Of a DNA stretch of 64,000 nucleotides, positions 23,949 to 34,734 are shown one piece after another. Positions within the stretch are counted from its first letter, which is position 1. Every line of letters begins with the position of its first letter. The position numbers were made by a program, and so were the translations under genes. The notes under the pieces were generated by a model. The model ran no database searches and was not told where the DNA came from. It worked only from the letters and a program-made list of their open reading frames with translations. Source of the stretch: Peromyscus leucopus (taxonomy: Eukaryota; Chordata; Mammalia; Rodentia; Cricetidae). The stretch covers positions 117,356,629 through 117,420,628 of the forward strand of contig NC_051063.1 in NCBI RefSeq assembly GCF_004664715.2, given 5' to 3'.

Positions 23949-24018
23949 TTGAGAAGGGATTACTTTGTGTAGCCTTGGGTTTCCTGGAACTCTCTATAGA
24001 CTAGGCTGGTAGAACGTT
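23949..24018 (-). mobile_element. B1 SINE fragment
   Basis: Plus-strand 'ttgtgtagccttgggtttcc' then 'tggaactctctatagactag' is the reverse complement of B1, truncated. Confidence 0.85.
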
Positions 24019-24319
24019 ATCTAATCACTGTGAACCTAAAGTTTTCAAATTTTATTATGTTTAAATTCCTGTGTTTTGTGATTGTTGTTAACAATTCAAT
24101 TAAATATAAAGATTAATTAAGTTTGAAAAACAAATGGGCCAAGTCATTGTGTGTGATCAATAAATGGTAGCAGTTATTACAGGTAGAACAGTACAAAATG
24201 GCTGATATCTGATTGTTCCTGACTCACAAAAAATGTCAGTTCTACGTGGTCCCTGATGGACCACGTGGAACTATGCATAGATGCAGATGAGCACAAAAAC
24301 CCATAAGACAAGTTCTGTC

Positions 24320-24836
24320 TGTCTTAGTAATAGATAAAGAAAACATGGACCATATACAATGACACAGTATTCCGTGTTTAAACAAAATAAGTGGCAAATC
24401 CTGCCACTTGCATGGCATGATGGGTAACCTGGAGATTAATGTGCTAAGTGAAACAAGCAAGGCACAGAAGGACAAACATCACCACCTGATCTCACTGATA
24501 ATTGTAATCTAGAAAAGCTAAATTCACAGAAGCAAAGAACAGAATGGTGATTCCCAGGATAGAAGCACTAGGTAAAGTTGGGATCCAAAACACACAAATT
24601 TTCAGTTATTTAAGAAGTTACTGAAGATTAGGAAGTTCAAGATATATATCAGACATTATGGAGACTATAGCAGCTAACCATCATATTTTTGAACACTGGC
24701 CTCAAAAATGATAAGCTAATATATATATTAATTATCTCATTGAGCCATTCTATATATACATATATTCCAAAACAATATGTTGGAGAAATAACTGTATTCA
24801 GTTTATATTTGTCAGCTAATTTAAAAAAAAAAAAAG
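24320..24836 (+). mobile_element. Old L1 3' end (L1M type)
   Basis: 'aatcctgccacttgcatgg', 'atgtgctaagtgaaacaag', 'cacagaagcaaagaacagaa' and 'tggtgattcccaggata' follow the ORF2 end and 3' UTR of ancient L1, ending in an A13 tail at about 24822-24834. It is the opposite-strand counterpart of the 2298-2735 type. Confidence 0.82.
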
Positions 24837-25779
24837 ATGAAAATTCAACAGCTAGAAACACTGGCTATAGTCCAACAGTATGATTGGCAAGCCAAAGAGT
24901 CTCTATAATTCAGCTTCTCAGCTACAAAACAAAAATTGAAAAATTGAAAAACCTCTAAACCATGGTTTATTTTAAATAATTAAATAATTAGTCAATGCAA
25001 TGTTATGATGTAGTTATGGTCTAGATTCCACTAGTCTTCAATGATGTGTTGTTATTAATATTACTATTTCCATAGCAAAATGAAGAAAGCAGATTTGAAA
25101 ATATTTAAGGTCATCACAGTTTCTACTTTAATGCTATTTTGTATATTCATAAAAATGAGTAGTGCAGTAGGTATATAACAAAGAGGTTAAATATTTAACC
25201 CCAAATTTCTGATATGTGAAATTAGGAATAATCTATGTAAAATACCTCATACGTCTTTAACAATTTAAGAGGAATCAAAAACAAACACGATGCTGAAAAT
25301 ATATTTTACCTCGAAGGCAAATCACTAAGCTTCCTTAACTTCTTACACTGTCATATGTTTTCAAGTATCATTTCATATAAAATGAAAAGCTAGCAATCCA
25401 TATGTTGTGAAATTTAATGTGTTCTTTCTCTTCAATTTCAGCAATTATTATTGTGCTTGCATGTGAATGTGTGTGAGCACACATAACATGTTTGTGATGA
25501 TGGAGGGTGGAATGTGTCACAGCATGGGACTGAACATCAGAGATTCAACATGTTCAACCAGGGCTTTAACTCAAGTCAGTCACCGGGCCTGTATGGCCAT
25601 CTTGACAGTCCAATTAATACTGTTTATTCAGCTAAATCTGGCCTGAAAATCAATAGACTAGATAGTGATCAGGCCACTGATTTAGTGGTCAACAGTAAAC
25701 AAACCACTTCGAAATGAATTTTCTATTTTGGAAAATAAAAAAGGAAATCTACAACAAGGCATGCAAACACACTGGACCA
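24837..25779. other. Intron 2 stretch, nothing firmly recognised
   Basis: TG-rich sequence at about 25455-25500 and the text after it may be a badly decayed minus-strand SINE; too weak to call. Confidence 0.4.
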
Positions 25780-25898
25780 CTGGTACAGGCTGTAATCACA
25801 GTGCTCAGAGGGAGGATCACTAGGGCCTGGCTGGTGTTGTGCTTGTGCTACATGGTGACTCTGAAGCTATGCAGTCTCACAAAAAAAAAAAAAAAAAA
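25780..25898 (+). mobile_element. Old B1-like SINE
   Basis: 'tggtacaggctgtaatcaca', 'gagggaggatcactagggcc' and 'gctatgcagtctcac' followed by an A18 tail. Confidence 0.75.
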
Positions 25899-26619
25899 CA
25901 GAATGTCAAAACTTGCTATCTAGTATGAACAGATAAAGAACATGTGATTGCTGTCAAAGTAATGTAATATAGTCAGTCCATCTCACTTATCAATGACCAG
26001 TTTCTCCCATCTCAACATCAACAAAAACACCAGTCTGAAAATATCTCTGAACTGAAAGCTCAATCCATGCGTGGCTAAGTCTAGACAGTGACTATTATAA
26101 TTTATACAATAAAGGGGAGAAGTTAATGATTAAGCCCTCTTGGAAACTGAAGGAATGTATATTTCCTTCCTCAGCAGAATCAAAGCTGTGAAATTAGACC
26201 ACAGACTGCATGGTGAGCAGGCAAATATGTGCCTCCTAAAAGGCTCTGTGATAGCCCTAGGAACCAAGCAATGGTAACTTTCCTTAGAAATGCCATATTT
26301 GTATATCACTAGAAATTTAAAAAGAGTCGGAACACTCACAACTTTCTTCCAACAACATGGAAATCTCAGTTAAGACTTTCCAAAGGAACAGAAAAACACC
26401 ATCACTGCAGTAGATCTAAAAAAATATTTGTGGGGAAAAAGGAGAAAAAAAATAAGTTCTCATCATAGCAATAAGAACAATTACAGAGAAAATTAATATT
26501 TTCCACAAAAATACTTTGCAGAGAATACAAAATAGAAAACAGAGACAACGTGATCTATTACTAGAAGGTATATGCTTGCCTCACATTGAAATATTTATAC
26601 CAATTAAAAGTCACCCTTT
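25899..26619. other. Intron 2 stretch, nothing recognised
   Basis: No gene or clear repeat. Confidence 0.5.
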
Positions 26620-26690
26620 GCAGGTGATAGAATTCAGGGCATTGTGTATATTAGGCAAGCACTGTACCACGGAGCTACATCCCCAGATCC
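26620..26690 (-). mobile_element. ID SINE
   Basis: Plus-strand 'gtgatagaattcagggcatt', 'taggcaagcactgtaccacg' and 'gagctacatccccag' is the reverse complement of ID, with recognisable A and B box regions. Confidence 0.85.
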
Positions 26691-26782
26691 AAATTTTTTT
26701 TAAATACATGATATATTGGAAAGAAATTATTTTCATGAAATCTAACACTATGAACAATGACTTTATACCAATAAAAAAGAGA

Positions 26783-26850
26783 AAAGCCAGGTCACTCCTT
26801 CCAACATGTGAGTTCTGGAGATTGACTCAGTCTACTCAGGCTCAGGGCGG
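26783..26850 (-). mobile_element. B4-type SINE fragment
   Basis: 'cactccttccaacatgtgag' then 'ttctggagattgactcagtc' resembles the reverse complement of the SINE head region; the same phrase is clearer at 27615-27650. Confidence 0.6.
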
Positions 26851-27529
26851 CTCACAACATATTGGTATTCATTAATGTGGTGAAAAAAAAAAAGTAACCA
26901 CATTGTACATCCTTAAAATAAATGGAAACAGATTTCACCTTAAATATTCAAAAGTATCCTTTATGTTAAAAGTTGCTATGGGAGATTGGATGAAGTTATT
27001 AGTTGATTTTACTTATTTGTTTGGATGTTTCTCTTGGCTTTTGCTCAATAGCTTTTTTTTTCTCTTGACCAATGTTAAGCTTCCAAAACACATGTGCATA
27101 ATTAGCACATTAACTTGAGCATAAACTAGCCGTGACAATGTTGTACTCTTGTCTGGAAACAAATAATCATAAGAAATCCTACCAAAACCTGTTAATCTCA
27201 CCTTTCCTGAATCTTCCAGTGCTTCAGATCTCATTTTCTCTGTCAGAAGTTTCTCAACCTCTAAATTTGTTCCAAAAATAATCACGCGGCCATAAAAACG
27301 AACACTCCAGTTTTAAGAATTAGTTTTCCCATAATTCTAAACAGCTCCCACCAACAAGTTCAGATCATGAAGCAGAACTCTGAGAAGTTTTTTTCTGGTG
27401 CAGACCAATAATTATATCCCATACTTTCCCATTAAGTGTTAACTTCTGTTCAGCAGAGAAGGAACTAGAAAGTCACCAAAATTCATATTTAGTAGTGGGA
27501 TTTTTGGTTTGGTTTGGTTTTACATTTAT

Positions 27530-27530
<1 letters not shown>
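26851..27530. other. Intron 2 stretch, nothing recognised
   Basis: No gene or clear repeat; short A and T runs only. Confidence 0.5.

Positions 27531-27580
<50 letters not shown>
27531..27580. repeat. (GT)25 microsatellite
   Basis: Perfect run, directly beside a minus-strand SINE. Confidence 0.97.
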
Positions 27581-27585
<5 letters not shown>

Positions 27586-27700
27586 AGAGGATACCTTGGG
27601 AAAGCCAATTCACTCCTTCCGCCATGTGAGTCCTGGGGATTGACTCAGTCCATCAGGTTTGGCAGAAAGTACTTTACCTGCTCAGTCATCTCATTGGTCC
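27581..27700 (-). mobile_element. B4-type SINE
   Basis: Plus-strand 'cactccttccgccatgtgag', 'tcctggggattgactcagtc', 'catcaggtttggcagaaag' and 'tttacctgctcagtcatctc' is the reverse complement of the SINE head. Confidence 0.85.
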
Positions 27701-27904
27701 CACAGGCATATGTAACTAAGCTAGTTTGCTGAATAGTTGTTTGCTTTAAGCAAAATGGTAAGGTCACCTCGCCATCAAAGCAAGAATATTCTACCTCAAA
27801 AGTCTTTACTTGAAATATCCAAAACAAGCCATTTGCCACATCTGGTGATTTGGTGTGTTAATTGTACCTAGGATTACCAAGGTTCTGATTTGTTGTTGTT
27901 CATT

Positions 27905-28045
27905 AATTTTATTAACTTTTATTCTTGAAACAGAGTTTTATTACCATGCTACCAGAGTTCAAATGATCCACCTGCTACAGTATCTTAAGTAGCTGAGACT
28001 GTAGGCACTAAAGGTACTGGCCACAGGCACTGGACTCCTACATTT
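27905..28045 (-). mobile_element. Old 7SL-derived SINE (proto-B1-like)
   Basis: 'ttgaaacagagttttattac', 'caaatgatccacctgctaca', 'taagtagctgagactgtagg' and 'ggccacaggcac' follow the reverse complement of the 7SL-derived monomer. Confidence 0.7.
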
Positions 28046-28860
28046 AAATTGTAAAGCTGATACTATGTGTGTTATTAGAAAAACTTTATGTATGTGTGGA
28101 GCATTTGTGTATATGAATCTGCTTTTTATCTATAAGCTTTTTAAAATCTAAGTAATAGTCTAGTATTTCTAATAACAATTTAGTGAACATAATGTTATAA
28201 TGTAAATGAGAATAGAATATATACTCTATGACAAATACTTGGCAAGACAAACTGTCAAATATTACTTTGATTTTTTAAATACTGAATATATGTCAAAAGA
28301 ATGAAACTTTGTATTTATTGGACTAAAGATATTTTTCAATTAATTTCTGTAGCTTTTTACTTTTTCTTGCATTCTATTTGTATTGAACAGCACTTATAAG
28401 AAGAAATATTAATCAATGGGACAAGTACCTAAGATGGGCAGGGCAAAAAATGTGTAGTGTGAGAGAAAATCTGAGAGGCTAGAAAATACTGTAACATCAG
28501 CCCCACCACTACTACCATCTGAGCAAGCCACACAGCAACACTGGTGTATAAAATGGGTAGAATAGCTTCCTAGAAAAAACATACATTTGTAGAGTGTTTG
28601 GCATATTTTAAAGTTCATATATATATGAACTTTCATAGGTAATTGACTTCAATATAAAGTAGAAATTTCAAACGATTACTAATAATAAATGCCTCTGGGT
28701 AGCTACAGCTTCCTGGAAATAAGACAATATTCAGTGGTTCCTTCTAGCTTATGATACCAGGATAACTTTGCTACTACATTTTACAGATAAATGACAGTAA
28801 TTTGTGTACTTAATGTTATTATCAAAATGTTCGCAGAATGGGTTTACTATTTCCCTTTAT
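28046..28860. other. Intron 2 stretch with a possible MIR remnant
   Basis: At about 28505-28570, 'ctgagcaagccacacagcaa' and 'aaatgggtagaatagcttcc' may be a plus-strand MIR; weak. Nothing else seen. Confidence 0.4.
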
Positions 28861-28959
28861 GTTTTTTTTTCCTTTTTTTTTTGGTATCTATGTGTATTTA
28901 TGTATGTATCTGAGTGAGTGCAGTGTCTGTAAACATTTGTGTTTGAGTACATGAGCCCA

Positions 28960-29192
28960 TGTATGTAGATGCCAGATACCTGGTGTCTGGCTCTATCCCT
29001 CTCATTCCTTTGAGACAGCATTTCTCACTGACCTGGAGCTATGTTAGAATCCAGCAAGGCTCAGGGATTCTGCTGTGTTCAATTCCCACAGCACTGGAGT
29101 TACAGAAGCCCCTGGCCACTCCTTACTTTCTATGTGCCTGCCTGGGCATTTGAGCTCAGGAATTCATGCTTACCGGGGGAGTGCCATCGTCC
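28960..29192 (-). mobile_element. Chimeric ID-B1 SINE (B4 type)
   Basis: Reverse complement order: 'ttgagacagcatttctcact', 'gacctggagctatgttagaa', 'ctggagttacagaagcccct', then 'tgagctcaggaattcatgct'. Preceded by T-rich and TG-rich sequence from 28861. Confidence 0.82.
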
Positions 29193-31462
29193 ATCCTCCA
29201 TGTTTGTTTTAAAACAATGTAAATTGATTTCTAGAAATATCACCATGCTTTTTTGTTTAGTCTTGTGTTTTTAAACGTACTGTTAACCTGAAAGTGACTT
29301 AAACCATCACAATACCTGTGAAGCCCTCAGCATTTCTACATTCCTGTCATGGTGGAATGCCTTCACATGTATAGTTTTAACTTATGAAACAAGTGATGTG
29401 TAAAAGATGTCAAACATGGAGACCAAAAGGCACATTTTGAAATTAATTGCATCTCATTGTTGTGCTGGATTTGTAATAGAGTACAAACTGTAAATTCTTT
29501 CCATACCACAATAATACCATACCACAATCATTGTAAGATTAGAAAGGTAAGCCTAGGGAGACTACCATCAATAAAAATAGCATTAAATACTCCTTTACAA
29601 AGTGAATAGTAAAAGAATGGATCAAAGCCCTCGTTCATTAGAAACCAATATGTAAATTGAAATATCTATTCCAAATGGCCTAGGTAAACTAATACTACAA
29701 AATTCATAACAGATAATTTTCAGAAAGTGAGAAGTGCCAACAAAGGCCTTGGAGGCCCACCCTCTGTGATTAGTCTGGAGTTTCCAAGAAAGCTAAGGTA
29801 TGGTGACCTCTCTTCATCAGCCTGATTGTTGTTCTTTGTGCTCCATATCACCCAGGTGAGCCTTGCATTCATGGGTCCAGTCCCTGCCATGCATCAGCAG
29901 TTCTTAAGACTTCTCTGATTTGTACCATCAGTTACTCAAAAGCACAAATGTAGAATGAAGGTAGAAAAGTGAAACATATTTTAAAATGTCTTCAAAATGT
30001 GGTGCACTTCATCTGTCCCTTTATGTATGTGCATGTACATGCCATCTTAATCATATCTGATTTGTCACCAACATAAATTTGAAGTTAAATTACACAGCAT
30101 CCAAGTACATAAAAACTACCTTGTTGGATTCTAACAAAACTAGTTTGCTTTTAAAAAAAAAATGTTGCTATTTTGTTAGAGTAAAAATCCAAAACAGAGT
30201 TATGGCTTTTCCAGTTCTTAGGTTTGTATAGTAACACAGGCACCCTGATCTCAAGAAATTCCGCTAGTGTCGCTCTCAAGTATTTTTTTTCCCAAGTTGC
30301 TCACCAAGTGATGTATTAAGTGAAATAAACCTCACATTTAAAAACATCTAGCTTATTAATTCATTTTGAGCAGTGAGTTTTCAAGAGATGAGGATGAAAA
30401 GTTGGGAGTCCTTGGGAATTCATCAGACAATAGTTTCTTAATTTGTTTCTTAAGCTACAGTTATTGGCTTGGTTTTGTTTGCCTGTGGGCTTTTGTTGCT
30501 GGTCTGCATAAGAGTGCAAGGCACTTGAAAATTAGTGAAGATTTTAATCCCTGTGTCCATTTGGAAATCAATGTGAAGGAACAGTCCTGGATAACTAGAT
30601 CAAAGTTGGACAGATGAAAGATAAGCATGTTAGCTTCAGAATCTTCAATAAAAGGTCATTTGCTTATTTGTTTTTGTTTTTGTTTTGGTCCTGTGTGTGT
30701 TGTTGTTGTTTTAAACTATTTTTCTGAACCTACTACTTAGAGCTAGAGGGATTAAATGTTAAAAAGATGTCATAACCAACAGCTTAAATTCAGTGCTCTC
30801 TTTCATAAAATATCAATTCAGCTGCCAGTTACTGCAGGCTTGACATGTGATAACCACTACTCAAAGTACTAAGGGTAAAGGATGAGCCTGTGGATGCCAG
30901 ACACAAAAGGTTAGCTCGTTACACTGAACTCCTCTGAAGTGATTTTATTTAAATAGTCACAAATTTAAGAAAAAACAAAGCAGTAAGTCTCCTCTTTCGA
31001 GTGAGGATGATAAATCTGCTCTCTCGGGTGCCCTGAGATTTCATAACACATTTCACACTTTTTGTTGTTGCTAACAAAAATTCAATCTCCTTATGCAAAG
31101 ATGTCCTTGGGGAATCCTGCCATTTATAGGGTCTACTAAGGTGAAGACAGAATGGGAGAAAGAGATGAGAAACACAACCAAGAAAAATATGAACATGAAA
31201 TAAACCAGAGCAAAGCTTTGTGTGATGTTGTCCTCAGTCCAGAACCATACCCAGCCAGTCACTTACAGCAACCAGCCAAGACCTACCCAGAAATAAATAA
31301 CAATTCACTGTTCGAGAACTGTTAGTAAAAGAAAACAGAGCTGAAGTCCTCTGGACAGACTTGTGGGCAAGCAGAAAGCCTTGATAAGTGTAGACTAACA
31401 GCGTGTCATCAACCGGTCCTCCTGGAGAAGGAATCCCTTCAGGGCTCCCAGGTGCAGCTTGC
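29193..31462. other. Intron 2 stretch near exon 2, nothing recognised
   Basis: Low-complexity GTTTTT/TTG runs at about 30664-30713 and a small duplication 'ccataccacaat' at about 29501-29530. No gene, no clear interspersed repeat. Confidence 0.5.
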
Positions 31463-31486
31463 AAAAAAAAAAAAAAAAAAAAAAAA
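31463..31486. repeat. Poly(A) run
   Basis: 24 A residues, 240 bp downstream of exon 2 in the sense of the gene; in the transcript this is a poly(U) run. Confidence 0.95.
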
Positions 31487-31725
31487 GCAACTGCCTTCAA
31501 GCATGAATAGCCTGGTCTGACAGGTTTATTTACCTTGCTTTAGCACTTACTACCCTTGGTCCTTAAAAAACCAAATGATAAATCAAGAAGCTTGACCACT
31601 TCTGAGAGAAACACGTTTCTTATATTTACAGCAAATACTACTTTTAGAAAGGGATTGACTGACAAAATTCTGTAGCAGTCTGCTGCCTCAGACCCACTTC
31701 ACCAGGTCACCCCAGTTTCACTTAC

Positions 31726-31821
31726 GCCCAACATCTGGTGAATGTAGTAGTATTCTGGCCCTTGATTGTACAGCAGGAAGGTTTTCCAGAAAAGCAGGAC
31801 ATTTAGGGACAGCCAAATGAG
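31726..31821 (-). CDS. Nox4: Nox4 exon 2 (residues 20-51)
   Basis: The minus strand encodes LIWLSLNVLLFWKTFLLYNQ then GPEYYYIHQMLG, 32 codons, phase 0 at both ends. The acceptor is a long CT-rich tract ending GACTGGTCTAG and the donor is GGC followed by GTAAGT, a strong site. It completes transmembrane helix 1 (about residues 16-37) and the first extracytoplasmic loop. Neighbouring exon 1 is only 492 bp away, the same tight exon 1-2 spacing as expected for a small first intron. All residues fit the rodent NOX4 sequence as I remember it. Confidence 0.98.
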
Positions 31822-32313
31822 CTAGACCAGTCAAAGAGAGAGAGAAAGCAAAAATTACAAAAGAAATATGACCCGATACAAGCCACTCACTGGACTTAGC
31901 TCTGCACATGCAACCTCAGCATTTACCAAAAGCATGTTCAATCAGAAAGTGGAAAAGCCACCAGGACCCTCATGTGAGACTAAGAAATCAGTGGCATCAC
32001 TATGGCCTAAGGGAACTGAAGCAACTGAAACAGCAAAGGAGGCAAGCCTTTGAAAGGCTAATGAAGAGCCTCCTTAGCACCCTGGTTCAGCCACATAGTC
32101 TCTCCATCACTCTGTAGTGAAGTTCCCCAGCATTGAGCAGGAAGGAGTTATCGCTAGGAAAGTGTAAAGTTGCAATAAGGTGAGAAAGTCTGAAACGAAC
32201 CTCCCCTCCCCAAACTTCCACTTCTCTCATCCCACCCGTGCACATCTACCAGAATGAATCAAACTCGCTGCAGGACAGACGCAGCGCCAAGCCAGCCTGG
32301 CCGGCCAACCTAC
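31822..32313 (-). other. Nox4: Nox4 intron 1
   Basis: A 492-bp intron from the donor GTAGGT (32313-32308) to the acceptor AG (31823-31822). The (CT)n-rich acceptor tract lies at about 31829-31850. No repeat recognised. Confidence 0.9.
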
Positions 32314-32370
32314 CAGGCAGAAGTGTTTAACCCCTTCGTTGGCCAGCCAGCTCCTCCAGGACACCGCCAT
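32314..32370 (-). CDS. Nox4: Nox4 exon 1 coding part (residues 1-19)
   Basis: The minus strand reads MAVSWRSWLANEGVKHFCL, the cytosolic NOX4 N-terminus, ending CTG before the donor GTAGGT. The ATG (32370-32368) has a good initiation context with G at -3 and G at +4. Position 17 is Phe where mouse and human have Leu, as I recall. The frame stays open upstream: an in-frame ATG lies 139 codons earlier at 32787-32785, in a weak context, with no stop between. I chose 32370 because it gives the conserved NOX4 start. Confidence 0.97.
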
Positions 32371-32459
32371 GCCGGCCGGCCGGCCGCCCGCCCGGGTGCT
32401 GCGCTCCGCTCGGTGCGTGGGACTGAAAGGAGCGAGTTGAGGCCGGGGCAGCGGTTCCC

Positions 32460-32497
32460 GGGGCGCGGCCTGCAGGGGGGCCGCGGGGGACCGAGGG
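32460..32497 (+). promoter_or_regulatory. Possible G-quadruplex in the Nox4 promoter
   Basis: Four G runs on the plus strand (4, 6, 5 and 3 G) separated by 11, 4 and 5 bases. This strand is the template for Nox4. Formation is inferred from the pattern only; the first loop is long. Confidence 0.5.
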
Positions 32498-32759
32498 TCA
32501 AAGGCTGGACCGAGTCCGGAGGCCGGGCAGGAGGTCTCCGCCCCGGCTCCCACCCGCGCCGCGCCCTCGCCTCCCCGCGCCCCCCTGGTCCCGCGCGCCG
32601 CCCCGGGTCGGCTCCTTTGTCTCGCGCGAGCCAGTTGTTGTGGCGGCGGCTCAGGACGTCCCGGGTGGGAAGGTGGAGGCGTCCCCTGCAGCCTCCAGCC
32701 CCGCCTGCCCAGCTGCAGAGGAGCCCCCACCCCCACCCCCTCCAGATGTGTGAATGAGA

Positions 32760-34412
32760 ATCGGAAAGGTGGGGACTCTTTCTGCATCCAGGCGCACACT
32801 CGCACACCTACTTTCCTAAGAATGGTTAAGTCTCCCCTTCCCCATCCCCCAAAAAAAGTTCAGAAGAAAGAAACTTGGTAAGGCAATTTGAGCCCGGAAG
32901 TAGGCTTTTGTGTATTAGCGTCCTCCATCCCGCCAGTCCGAGGTAAGTGGCCCTACCTACAGACAAATAGCACCTCACAGCTATAAGCTGGTCTCCCTTT
33001 GCCTCTCCCTTCACTATCAGCTGCACCACCCCATCCTATCTTGAGATAAAGCTTTGTAGACCTTGCTAAACACAAAAGGCTGGCAAAGAGTTAACGCTGA
33101 CGTCATTTTCAGGAGTTTTAGGAAGGCTCAGATTCCCTCTAGGAATGTGTGCTTTAGGCTGCCTAATTGCAAAGTCAACTTGGTTAAACGAAAACCTCTC
33201 AAACTTATACCAGAAGTCCATGAAAGGGTGAGGAGGGTGTAATGGGCATAGTTAATTAAACCATTAATCGTATGAAATAATGACTGTAGCATAATCGATG
33301 TTCAGTGGCTTTATTAACATACTCAACAGGTGACAGACGTGCTTAACTTAATCGTGTGACCTGCAAGACTTTTCTTTTAAAATAAAATTGATTTTATCAC
33401 ACTGGCCATGAAATATAGTTGAAACTAAAATATAATAAAATCATGCTGTTCTTACTTCATGAAGTGTCCTTATCTGAGTTAATTTAAGAAACTCTATGAT
33501 TTCAACCTTCAGTTTGAAAAGCTGGAATAAACATGTATCAACTCCTAGTTGACTTCCACATGTTTCTTTCTGTCATCTCATTTTAATATACAACCTGTCT
33601 CAAGCATGAGTGAATCAAGAAAACTTCCCCAACTAGAGTTTAGGACCAGATTATGTGTAAATAATACTAAAAATCTTATTAGCATTGTGATACCTAAAGA
33701 AATAGGAAAGTCACACATGGACCCCCCCTCCCCCCAGGAGTATCACCAGTGAAGAAAGATCAGGTGTGCATGCTTCTGTCGCTCTCATTCAATAAATGGG
33801 GCCAGGTCTAGAGGAAGTCAAAGTCGTCATGTCTATGCAATGTGCTGAACAGACCACATCCGTTTGGAAGACTGGTTTCATAAAAGACAAATTTTAAAGT
33901 TTCAGCTACTTTCAGAAAAAAATAATAATAACAAGGACAAAAACATAAAAGACATCACTTTTGGATGACCATCCAAATCTAAACATGTCCCTGCTAAATT
34001 TCAGACACTGACCTGTATCTGTATACAAAAGTCTCACTTCTCATAGGAACTCTTTATGGAGATTTGCCTTCTCTAAAGATGAAGAAAAAGCTAAAACAGG
34101 CTTTTGTTTATATTAGTTGGGGAAGCAGGTTGGCCAATACTCAACCTGTAATCAAGAGAATGCTGCACATAAAACCTGATTATGCAATGCACTTCTATTG
34201 TTTTCAGGCTATAGAATCTAAGTGCTTTTGCTGACTTGCAATGAAACAAACGGTACAACAGCAAGCCATCCCCTCATCCCCATGGGACAGAGTTACTAAT
34301 GGGTTATGTGAGAACACTCATTGATCAGGTTCTTTGCAATAAAATTCTCTCTAAGCCAGAATGTGCAATGCAAGTAGCTAGTGCTAGGAAAGACTGCCCT
34401 CAAAAATTATGA
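32760..34412. other. Region upstream of the Nox4 CpG island
   Basis: Non-repetitive-looking sequence with a short C-rich run at 33722-33736 and the CRE-type site. No gene found. Repeat-poor flanks of this kind are where conserved regulatory elements would be expected, but none can be shown here. Confidence 0.5.
33098..33105. promoter_or_regulatory. CRE-type palindrome TGACGTCA
   Basis: A full consensus CREB/ATF site 728 bp upstream of the Nox4 ATG, outside the CpG island. The motif is seen; any role is inference. Confidence 0.5.
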
Positions 34413-34660
34413 GGGACTGGAGAAATAGCTCAGTCAGTAATATGCTTGCCAAGGCATGAAGACTTGAGTTCCATTTCCAACACCTAGGTTAAAAAAAAAA
34501 AAAAAAAAGTATGACTGAAGCCTAGAATTGTAATCCCAACCCAGGGGAGGCAGGGGCAGGAATATGCCTGAGGTTTACTGACCAGCTAGCAGTGAACCAG
34601 TCAGCAGTGAACTCCTGTTCAATGAGTGACCCTCTCTTTTAAAAATATGGTGGGAAGAGT
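34413..34660 (+). mobile_element. Chimeric ID-B1 SINE (B4 type)
   Basis: Head 'gggactggagaaatagctca' and 'gcatgaagacttgagttcc', an internal A18 run, then 'gaattgtaatcccaaccca', 'gaggcaggggcaggaat' and 'gtgaccctctctttt'. Confidence 0.85.
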
Positions 34661-34734
34661 GGTGTTGTGAAGAAATGAGAATGTCCAAAGCCACTGCATT
34701 CTCTAAGTCAACACGTGCCTTTGTTTCCACAGCC

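Larger units (their letters stand above)
1..32370 (-). other. Nox4: Nox4 gene, 5' part (exons 1-4, introns 1-3, part of intron 4)
   Basis: Four minus-strand segments with GT-AG junctions join in frame into the N-terminal 116 residues of NADPH oxidase 4. The enzyme is a membrane flavocytochrome that pairs with p22phox (CYBA) and moves electrons from NADPH through FAD and two haems to oxygen, releasing mainly H2O2; it is largely constitutive and found at the ER and other internal membranes. Exon lengths (57 coding, 96, 111 and 85 bases) keep phase 0 at the first three junctions and phase 1 after exon 4. Intron 1 is 492 bp, intron 2 about 30.0 kb, intron 3 1,059 bp. The rest of the gene (second haem ligand of helix 3, other helices, FAD and NADPH domains) lies off the low-coordinate end. 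In other mammals Tyr lies beyond the Nox4 3' end, so it would also be off that side. Confidence 0.97.
32280..32720. promoter_or_regulatory. CpG island: Nox4 promoter, 5' UTR and exon 1
   Basis: The only strongly GC- and CpG-rich stretch of the window, centred on exon 1. It holds a GC box (ccgcccc, 32538-32544), a self-complementary GGCCGGCCGGCC block just upstream of the ATG and a G-run cluster. I see no clear TATA box in it, which fits a CpG-island promoter. The transcription start cannot be placed from sequence alone; most of 32371-32720 is 5' UTR and core promoter by inference. Confidence 0.9.

Noticed and set aside
25440..25620. Minus-strand SINE after a TG-rich stretch
   Set aside because: Only scattered word matches; not enough to name an element.
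32254..32757. 167-codon plus-strand open frame across the CpG island
   Set aside because: It is antisense to Nox4 exon 1 and its upstream region; GC-rich DNA has few stops and the protein is arginine-, proline- and glycine-rich without known motifs.
32310..32807. Second long minus-strand frame overlapping the Nox4 start
   Set aside because: It begins at GTG, is out of frame with Nox4, and its length is explained by GC content.
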